Shown: one piece after another, positions 1 through 3,909 of the stretch | Layout: every line of letters begins with the position of its first letter | How positions within the stretch are numbered: position 1 is the stretch's first letter | DNA from: CAZYXZ01 sp964651395 | GTDB taxonomy: Bacteria; Actinomycetota; Actinomycetes; BP-191 | Assembly (NCBI GenBank): GCA_964651395.1 | Contig: CAZYXZ010000109.1 | Location: 1-6,660 of the forward strand | Direction of reading: 5' to 3' | Length of the DNA stretch: 6,660 bases | The notes under the pieces: model-generated | Database searches by the model: none | Told to the model about the DNA's origin: nothing | Seen by the model: only the letters and a program-made list of their open reading frames with translations | Position numbers and translations under genes: made by a program

Positions 1-152
1 TCGCCCTGGATGAAGCGGTTGTAGCCCTCGATGACGCCCAGCACGAGCAGGGTGAGGATCACGACGGAGACGAGGCGGAAGCGCCACACGGGCCACTTCC
101 GGGACTTCGGCTCGCGTGCGGAGAGCACCGGCCGGACGTACGACTCCGCCAT
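1..152 (-). CDS. Small membrane protein, 5' end only (unknown family)
   Basis: This reads from an ATG at 152 to the left edge as about 50 residues beginning MAESYVRPVLSAREPKSRKW. A basic, Trp-containing stretch (residues about 13-26) is followed by one hydrophobic segment (about 27-41, rich in V, L and I) and then EGYNRFIQG. This resembles a single-pass protein with a cytoplasmic basic N-terminus and the remainder outside, but the C-terminal part is missing and I do not recognise a family. The start lies 5 nt after the stop of the WhiB gene. There is no Shine-Dalgarno sequence; instead TAGCCT lies 7 nt before the ATG, so leaderless transcription is possible besides readthrough from whiB. The start is chosen because it is the first ATG after the whiB stop and gives a sensible basic-then-hydrophobic N-terminus. 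Confidence 0.6.
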   Translation of the reverse strand, partial: MAESYVRPVLSAREPKSRKWPVWRFRLVSVVILTLLVLGVIEGYNRFIQG

Positions 153-157
153 GCGGG

Positions 158-409
158 TCAGGCTATGCGGCTGCGGGCGCGGGCGCCACGACGCTTGAGC
201 GCGCGTCGCTCGTCCTCGCTCATCCCGCCCCAGACACCGGCGTCCTGGCCGGTCTCCAGAGCCCACTGCAGGCACTCGGTGAGGACGTCGCAACGGCGGC
301 AGACGGCCTTGGCCTCCTCCACCTGGAGGGCGGCGGGGCCGGTGGTCCCGATCGGGAAGAACAGCTCGGGGTCCTCGTCACGGCAGAGCGCTTCGTGGCG
401 CCAGTCCAT
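158..409 (-). CDS. whiB1: WhiB-family iron-sulphur transcriptional regulator, WhiB1/WblE type
   Basis: The 83-residue protein has the full WhiB signature: four cysteines C9, C37, C40 and C46 (C-x27-C-x2-C-x5-C) that ligate a [4Fe-4S] cluster, the turn GVWGG at 58-62, then the basic segment RRALKRRGARARSR at about 68-81, which in this family contacts DNA. The start MDWRH and the motif DPELFFP (13-19) match my recollection of Mycobacterium WhiB1 and Streptomyces WblE closely, so this is the WhiB1 subgroup rather than WhiB2, 3 or 7. Family knowledge: WhiB1 is a nitric-oxide-responsive regulator that binds the primary sigma factor and is often essential. The start is well supported by GAGGAG at 419-424, 9 nt upstream. 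A near-consensus CRP site lies 62 nt before the start, recalling the cAMP-CRP control reported for M. tuberculosis whiB1. It is followed after 5 nt by a membrane-protein gene. Confidence 0.96.
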   Translation of the reverse strand: MDWRHEALCRDEDPELFFPIGTTGPAALQVEEAKAVCRRCDVLTECLQWALETGQDAGVWGGMSEDERRALKRRGARARSRIA

Positions 410-418
410 GCGTAACCA

Positions 419-424
419 CTCCTC
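419..424 (-). promoter_or_regulatory. Ribosome binding site of whiB
   Basis: On the minus strand this reads GAGGAG with 9 nt to the ATG at 409. It fixes the whiB start and contrasts with several genes in this window that have no Shine-Dalgarno sequence. Confidence 0.8.
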
Positions 425-453
425 AGTGATGCCTCGGTGCTGGGTACTTCGCT

Positions 454-478
454 GTGCCCGGCGGGGTGCTTGTGAAAC
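454..478 (-). promoter_or_regulatory. Possible SigF/SigB-type promoter for whiB (weak)
   Basis: The minus strand reads GTTT at 478-475, a 15-nt spacer, then GGGCAC at 459-454. The SigF/SigB-type consensus is about GTTT-N14-17-GGGTAT, so the -35 is complete and four of six -10 positions agree. It would start transcription near 447, about 38 nt before whiB. An alternative primary-sigma -10 is TACCCA at 446-441, which also lacks a good -35. Both are guesses from pattern only. Confidence 0.25.
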
Positions 479-486
479 CGTTCACG
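471..486. promoter_or_regulatory. CRP/Cmr-type operator upstream of whiB
   Basis: The plus strand reads TGTGA-AACCGT-TCACG. The CRP-family consensus is TGTGA-N6-TCACA, so nine of ten specified bases match. It ends 62 nt before the whiB start codon (409). In M. tuberculosis the whiB1 promoter is known to be bound by the CRP homologue Rv3676, so the same control is a reasonable inference here. Confidence 0.65.
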
Positions 487-588
487 ATCTGGCCCGCTGC
501 CCACGCCGTCCGAGGGGGGCGGTGGGGGTTGGTCGAGCCGAAAACCACCGTACCTGCCGTAGACGGCCTGGTCCAGGGTTACCCCTGC

Positions 589-602
589 GTGACGATTGTC
601 AC
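589..602. promoter_or_regulatory. Second CRP-like palindrome in the whiB/phosphodiesterase divergent region
   Basis: GTGAC-gatt-GTCAC is a 14-bp palindrome that also reads as GTGA-N6-TCAC, the same core spacing as the site at 471-486. The outer bases (C...T) do not match TGTGA/TCACA, so it is weaker. It lies 117 bp from the first site and about 200 bp before the phosphodiesterase start. Confidence 0.4.
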
Positions 603-696
603 TCCGGCAAGCACCCGAGCAAGCGGATAAGGAGGCTGCTGACCAGGTCGTCCACCGGCTGTCGGACCGAGGTGGCGCCCGGCGTCGTTCTCGGTC

Positions 697-721
697 GTCC
701 GCGTGCCACCAGCACGCGGAC
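697..721. repeat. Perfect 10-bp inverted repeat with 5-nt loop
   Basis: GTCCGCGTGC at 697-706 is the exact reverse complement of GCACGCGGAC at 712-721, separated by CACCA. It would form a strong hairpin in RNA from either strand. There is no T-run on either side, and it lies upstream of both flanking genes, so a terminator at a gene end is unlikely. A leader hairpin in the phosphodiesterase transcript or a long protein-binding palindrome are alternatives. Confidence 0.75.
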
Positions 722-800
722 TCCCTGCGGCCTCGCCAGCCACCACCTCGCCCTCGACACCCGGCGGCGACCTGATCAGCAGACTCCTTAGGGGCGATTC

Positions 801-1502
801 GTGCTCATCCTGGGGCATCGCGGCACCACCGTGCATGCAGTCGAGAACACCCTGGCGGCGGTGGAGTGGGCCCTCGCCAACGGGGCGGACGGGGTCGAGG
901 TCGACGTCCGGCGTACGACGGACGGGCGGCTCGTGTGCTGCCACGACCCCGCGACGGAGCGCCTCGGGGGTGGCCCGCGGCCGCTCCTGGAGCAGACCTG
1001 GGCCGAGATCGCGGCCGGCCCCGTGGCCGTCCCGCTGGTGACCGACCTGCTCGACGCGGTCCGGGGCCGCGGGCGGGTCGTGCTCGAGGTGAAGAACGTG
1101 CCGGGCGAGCCCGACTTCGACGCCCCGGCCGAGGTCACGGCCCGCGCGCTGGTCGACCTCCTGCAGGCCCGCGGCGCCGGCGACGAGGTCGTCGTCTCCT
1201 CGTTCGACTGGTTCGCGATCGACGCGGTGCACGAGCTCGCCCCGGAGATCCGGACCGGCTTCCTCACGCCGCCGGGCATCGCCGCCAAGGCCGGGCTCGC
1301 CTTCGCGGTGGAGCACGGTCATCCGGAGTGCCACCCGCACTACAGCGAGGTGCTGGCGACGCCCGAGGTGGTCGAGCAGGCGGCGGAGGCGGGTGTGGCG
1401 GTGGCCTGCTGGACGGTGGACGACCCGGCGGTCGCGGACCGGCTGGCGGCGTACGGCGTCAGCGCCGTGATCTCGAACGACGTGACGGCGCTCAGACGAT
1501 GA
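801..1502 (+). CDS. Glycerophosphodiester phosphodiesterase (GDPD family), cytoplasmic
   Basis: The 233-residue protein has the GDPD TIM-barrel motifs in order: GHRG (5-8), VENT (14-17, usually PENT), E33 and D35 in VEVDV, the catalytic HD (48-49), LEVKN (95-99, E96 and K98), SSFDW (133-137), HPHY (178-181), CWTVDD (203-208) and a final ISND (225-228). These supply the metal ligands and the two catalytic histidines (H6, H48). The family hydrolyses glycerophosphodiesters to sn-glycerol-3-phosphate and an alcohol. With no signal peptide, it should act in the cytoplasm on lipid breakdown products. The length is normal for a single-domain bacterial member. The start is GTG at 801, directly before the first beta-strand; no good Shine-Dalgarno precedes it, and TAGGGG lies 6 nt upstream, so a leaderless message is possible though the last -10 base is wrong. 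The 3' end overlaps the convergent lipid kinase by 11 bp. Confidence 0.9.
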   Translation: MLILGHRGTTVHAVENTLAAVEWALANGADGVEVDVRRTTDGRLVCCHDPATERLGGGPRPLLEQTWAEIAAGPVAVPLVTDLLDAVRGRGRVVLEVKNVPGEPDFDAPAEVTARALVDLLQARGAGDEVVVSSFDWFAIDAVHELAPEIRTGFLTPPGIAAKAGLAFAVEHGHPECHPHYSEVLATPEVVEQAAEAGVAVACWTVDDPAVADRLAAYGVSAVISNDVTALRR

Positions 1503-2400
1503 CGCGCAGCGCCTTCGGGACGCAGCGGTAGACGACCTCGCTCTGCTCGCCGAGGTAGTCGCCGTCGACCTGGGCGGCGATCGGCCGGCCGGCGACGACA
1601 TGGATGTCGGTGACGTCGTGCGCCTGCAGCACCTGCCGGCCGCGGATCCGGCCGGAGCTGCCGAACATCTGCTTCACGACCCGCAGCGTCGTCGTCGTGC
1701 TCAGCCGGCGCAGCGCGAGGAAGTCGAGGCCCTTGTCGAAGTCGGCCTGCGGCGTCGGGTTGAGCGGCCGGCCGCCGAAGTACGTCCACGGCGAGCCGTT
1801 GGCCACGACGATGTTGAAGATGTCGGGCACGGGCTCACCGCCGTCGACGGTCAGCGTCAGCGACGGGACCCTGCGGTCGCAGGCGGTGAAGAAGTGCTGC
1901 ACGGCCTGCCGGACGTAGAGCCCCGGCGTGGCCGGCTTGCCCTCCTTGCGGTGCGACTCGACCAGCTTCACGACCTCCGCGTCGATGCCGAGGCCGGCGC
2001 AGAAGGTGAACCAGCGGTCATTGGCCCGGCCGAGCGAGATCTCGCGGGTGCGGCCGGCACGCAGCGCGTCGAGTATCTCGCTGGTCGCCTCGACCGGGGA
2101 GTTGGACAGACCCAGCGCGCGGGCGAAGACGTTGGTGCTGCCGCCGGGCACGACCGCGAAGAGTGTCGGCGTACCGGCGATGCCGTTGACCACCTCGTTG
2201 ACGGTGCCGTCACCGCCGAGGGCGACGATCACCTCGACCCCGTCCGCGGCGGCGTCCCGGGCCAGCTCGATGGCGTGACCGCGGGCGAAGGTCTCGGCCA
2301 CGTCGAGCTTGAGGTCGCTGGCGAGGGCCCGGGCCAGGACGTCGCGTGTCCGCGCCGTCGTGGCCGTCGCATGTGGATTGACGATCAGCAGCCCCCGCAT
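1492..2400 (-). CDS. Diacylglycerol/lipid kinase (DagK/YegS-type catalytic domain)
   Basis: The 302-residue protein begins MRGLLIVNPHA, the usual first strand and NP of DAGK-catalytic proteins. GGDGTVNEVVNG follows at 62-73 (nucleotide-binding GGDGT), PGGSTNVFAR at 85-94, FCAGLGIDAEVV at 133-144, the acidic FDKGLD at 221-226 and VDGDY at 278-282. Family members phosphorylate diacylglycerol or related lipids with ATP, giving phosphatidic acid for phospholipid recycling; the exact lipid cannot be read from the sequence. In DgkB-type enzymes the last motif is commonly VDGE; here D281 takes that place. It is a peripheral enzyme with no membrane segment. It lies 22 nt after the sigma-factor stop. 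There is no Shine-Dalgarno, but TACCAT sits 6 nt before the ATG, so besides the operon message it probably has its own leaderless promoter. Sphingosine-kinase-like activity is the main alternative. Confidence 0.9.
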   Translation of the reverse strand: MRGLLIVNPHATATTARTRDVLARALASDLKLDVAETFARGHAIELARDAAADGVEVIVALGGDGTVNEVVNGIAGTPTLFAVVPGGSTNVFARALGLSNSPVEATSEILDALRAGRTREISLGRANDRWFTFCAGLGIDAEVVKLVESHRKEGKPATPGLYVRQAVQHFFTACDRRVPSLTLTVDGGEPVPDIFNIVVANGSPWTYFGGRPLNPTPQADFDKGLDFLALRRLSTTTTLRVVKQMFGSSGRIRGRQVLQAHDVTDIHVVAGRPIAAQVDGDYLGEQSEVVYRCVPKALRVIV

Positions 2401-2412
2401 CCAGAGATGGTA
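2401..2412 (-). promoter_or_regulatory. Candidate leaderless promoter -10 for the lipid kinase
   Basis: On the minus strand TACCAT (2412-2407) is followed by six bases and then the ATG at 2400, which places the expected transcription start at the A of the start codon. No Shine-Dalgarno is present in the 22-nt gap after the sigma gene. No clear -35 is seen. Confidence 0.5.
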
Positions 2413-2422
2413 GCCGCCCCGA

Positions 2423-3352
2423 TCAGTCTTCTGCGAGGAGCCCTTCCCGGAGCTGGGCCAGGGTCCTGGCCAGGAGCCGGGAGACGTGCATCTGCGAGAT
2501 GCCGAGCTCTCCGGCGATCTGCGACTGGGTCATGTTGCCGAAGAACCGCAGCATCAGGATCTTCTTCTCCCGCGGTGGCAGCTTCTCCAGCAGCGGCTTG
2601 AGCGACTCCCGGTACTCGACGCCCTCCAGCGCGTCGTCGAGCGCGCCGAGCGAGTCGACGACCGAGGGCGAGTCGTCGTCGCCGGCGTCCGGGGCGTCCA
2701 GCGAGACGGCCGAGTAGGCGTTGGCCGACTCGAGGCCTTCCAGGATCTCTTCCTCGGTCAGCTGGAGGTGCGCCGCGAGCTCCGCCACCGTCGGTGAGCG
2801 GCCGTTCGTCTGGGCCAGCTCGGAGGTGGCCTTGGAGAGCGTGAGCTTGAGCTCCTGCAGGCGCCGCGGCACCCGGATCGCCCAGCCCTTGTCACGGAAG
2901 TGCCGCTTGATCTCGCCGACGATGGTCGGCGTCGCGTACGTCGAGAACTCGACGCCGCGCTCGGTGTCGAAGCGGTCGACGGACTTGATCAGGCCGATCG
3001 TGGCGACCTGCACGAGGTCCTCGAGCGGCTCGCCGCGGTTGCGGAAGCGACGTGCCAGGTACTCGACCAGCGGCAGGTGCATCCGGACCAGCTCGTCGCG
3101 CAGGGCCGGGTCGCGGCTGACCGCGAACTCGGCGAAGATCTCACGGGCCCGCTGCCGGTCGCGGCTGACCTGCGTCTCCTCCGTCGGCGCGAGGAGCACG
3201 TCGGTCTCGTCGCGCTCGATGTCGTCGTCGACCGCAGGCGCGGTCGAGGTGTCGTCGTCGACCGCCGGCGCGGTCGAGGTGTCGTCGTCGACCCCGGTCG
3301 TGGTGGCGTCGTCAGGGGCAGCCGGGGAGGCCCCCGGTGTCGTCTCCGTCAT
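2423..3352 (-). CDS. sigF: RNA polymerase sigma factor, SigF/SigB stress-response family
   Basis: The 309-residue protein has regions 2, 3 and 4 of the SigB/SigF/SigG family. Region 2 runs from about 84 to 163: RMHLPLVEYLARRF, then GEPLEDLVQVATIGLIKSVDRFD at about 107-129, STYATPTIVGEIKRHFRDKGW at about 137-157 and VPRRLQEL at 161-168. Region 3 is at about 170-240, and region 4.2 has the helix-turn-helix SQIAGELGISQMHVSRLLA at about 277-295. These blocks closely resemble M. tuberculosis SigF as I recall it. It directs polymerase to stress-response promoters. The ATG at 3352 is chosen because it overlaps the anti-sigma stop as ATGA, a typical coupling of this pair. The first 60 or so residues are a low-complexity acidic extension (Asp, Thr, Ala, Pro) with a tandem repeat, absent from short SigF proteins. 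The frame stays open further upstream but that part only shadows the anti-sigma gene. Confidence 0.93.
   Translation of the reverse strand: MTETTPGASPAAPDDATTTGVDDDTSTAPAVDDDTSTAPAVDDDIERDETDVLLAPTEETQVSRDRQRAREIFAEFAVSRDPALRDELVRMHLPLVEYLARRFRNRGEPLEDLVQVATIGLIKSVDRFDTERGVEFSTYATPTIVGEIKRHFRDKGWAIRVPRRLQELKLTLSKATSELAQTNGRSPTVAELAAHLQLTEEEILEGLESANAYSAVSLDAPDAGDDDSPSVVDSLGALDDALEGVEYRESLKPLLEKLPPREKKILMLRFFGNMTQSQIAGELGISQMHVSRLLARTLAQLREGLLAED
3221..3293. repeat. 30-bp tandem repeat (2.4 copies) inside the sigma gene
   Basis: Units are 3221-3250 and 3251-3280, with a partial third copy at 3281-3293. The first two differ at one position (3236 A versus 3266 C), a synonymous proline change. 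The unit is exactly ten codons and encodes TSTAPAVDDD on the minus strand, so copy-number change would preserve the sigma reading frame. Confidence 0.9.
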
Positions 3353-3759
3353 GCCGTTGCTGCCTGCGGGGGTTCGCGGCGCTTGACCATGCTGATCGTC
3401 ACGCGCGTCCCGTCGGCGCTGGTGTCGACATCGCTGGCCAGTGCCGTGAGCACGGTCCAGGCGAACGTGTCGCGGGAGGGCAGCCCGCCGTCCGTCGTGT
3501 CGAGCGTGACGGACAGGCGCAGCTCGCCGTGCTCCATCTCGAACGCGCACTCGAGGTTCGCGTCCGGGGCTGCCTTCGGGAGCAGCAGGGCGCAGGCTTC
3601 GTCGACGGCGATCTTGAGGTCGTCGAGGTCGTCGACGGTGAAGTCGAGACGCGAGGCCAGGCCGGCCGTCGCCATCCGGAGGACGGAGAGGTAGGCGCTC
3701 GAGGCCGGCAGGCGCAGCGCGACCGTGTCGCGTACGCCGATCGGGCTTGGCTCGAGCAT
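3349..3759 (-). CDS. rsbW: Anti-sigma factor, RsbW/UsfX-type (HATPase-like fold)
   Basis: From ATG 3759 the protein is 136 residues, about the RsbW/SpoIIAB size. The core LDDLKIAVDEACALLLP (45-61) is the N-box region and DTFAWTVLTALASDV (97-111) corresponds to the C-terminal part, matching M. tuberculosis UsfX (LAVDEVC..., FSWHVLTALADDV) as I recall it. It should bind and hold the adjacent SigF-type sigma factor. The conserved Glu of the N-box is present (E54), but the Asn four residues later is Leu (L58), and the glycine-rich ATP-lid sequence of SpoIIAB/RsbW is not visible, so kinase activity is doubtful. Start choice: ATG 3759 has GGAG six bases upstream; ATG 3780 (seven residues longer) and 3789 have weaker upstream sites. 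The stop overlaps the sigma start as ATGA, so the pair is probably translationally coupled. Confidence 0.87.
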   Translation of the reverse strand: MLEPSPIGVRDTVALRLPASSAYLSVLRMATAGLASRLDFTVDDLDDLKIAVDEACALLLPKAAPDANLECAFEMEHGELRLSVTLDTTDGGLPSRDTFAWTVLTALASDVDTSADGTRVTISMVKRREPPQAATA

Positions 3760-3820
3760 TCCGGACTCCGGTGGGGTCATGGGTCGCATTCTGCCCTGGC
3801 GGTCGCCGGGCTCGTGTCTT

Positions 3821-3847
3821 CCTCCCATCGCGGACAGGTGGTCAAAC
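3821..3847 (-). promoter_or_regulatory. Candidate SigF-type autoregulatory promoter of rsbW-sigF
   Basis: The minus strand reads GTTT at 3847-3844, a 17-nt spacer, then GGGAGG at 3826-3821. The SigF/SigB-type consensus is GTTT-N14-17-GGG(T/A)A(T/C), so the -35 and the GGGA of the -10 match and the last two bases do not. It would place the start near 3814, 34-55 nt before the likely start codons. Autoregulation of this operon is known for SigF and SigB systems. GGGAGGA could instead be mistaken for a ribosome binding site, but no start codon follows at the right distance. Confidence 0.4.
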
Positions 3848-3882
3848 CCCTGAGCCATCCCCGCCTCACTGCCGAGGCTGGA

Positions 3883-3905
3883 TAGGTTCGCGGCTGGGAA
3901 GGGGT
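3883..3905 (+). promoter_or_regulatory. Possible -10 and ribosome binding site of the metallophosphoesterase gene
   Basis: TAGGTT at 3883-3888 fits a TANNNT -10, though no -35 is evident. GGGAAGGGG at about 3897-3904 is a good Shine-Dalgarno, ending about five bases before ATG 3910, and supports that start. A short inverted repeat GCCTC-N6-GAGGC at 3863-3878 lies just upstream of the -10. Confidence 0.45.
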
Positions 3906-3909
3906 TGCC

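Larger units (their letters stand above)
410..800. other. Divergent intergenic region between whiB and the phosphodiesterase gene
   Basis: This 391-bp stretch has no convincing gene. Reading frames cross it but have no start with a ribosome binding site and give Arg-, Pro- or Ser-rich shadow translations. It holds the whiB ribosome binding site (419-424), CRP-like sites (471-486 and 589-602), a small inverted repeat CAGGG-N4-CCCTG at 574-587, a perfect Shine-Dalgarno-like TAAGGAGG at 628-635 without a usable start codon nearby, and a 10-bp perfect hairpin at 697-721. Promoters for both flanking genes must lie here. I could not identify a clear one for the phosphodiesterase. Confidence 0.7.

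Noticed and set aside
697..721. Hairpin as an intrinsic terminator
   Set aside because: It has no T-run on either strand and lies upstream of both flanking genes, so no transcript of a known gene would end there.
628..790. TAAGGAG (628-634) pairing with CTCCTTA (784-790) as a long-range RNA switch
   Set aside because: A 7-nt complementary pair in a region of this size is expected by chance at roughly this frequency, and nothing else supports it.
579..1601. Long minus-strand open frame of 340 codons across the phosphodiesterase
   Set aside because: Its translation is Arg/Gly/Val-rich with no family motifs, and it lies opposite a gene with clear GDPD catalytic motifs. It is a typical GC-rich antisense shadow.
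1600..2601. Plus-strand open frame of 333 codons across the lipid kinase and sigma 3' end
   Set aside because: It is antisense to two well-supported genes, with biased composition and no recognisable domain.
3353..3550. Extension of the sigma factor by 66 residues upstream of 3352
   Set aside because: The added part is Arg/His-rich out-of-frame reading of the anti-sigma gene. The ATGA overlap at 3349-3352 gives a better start.
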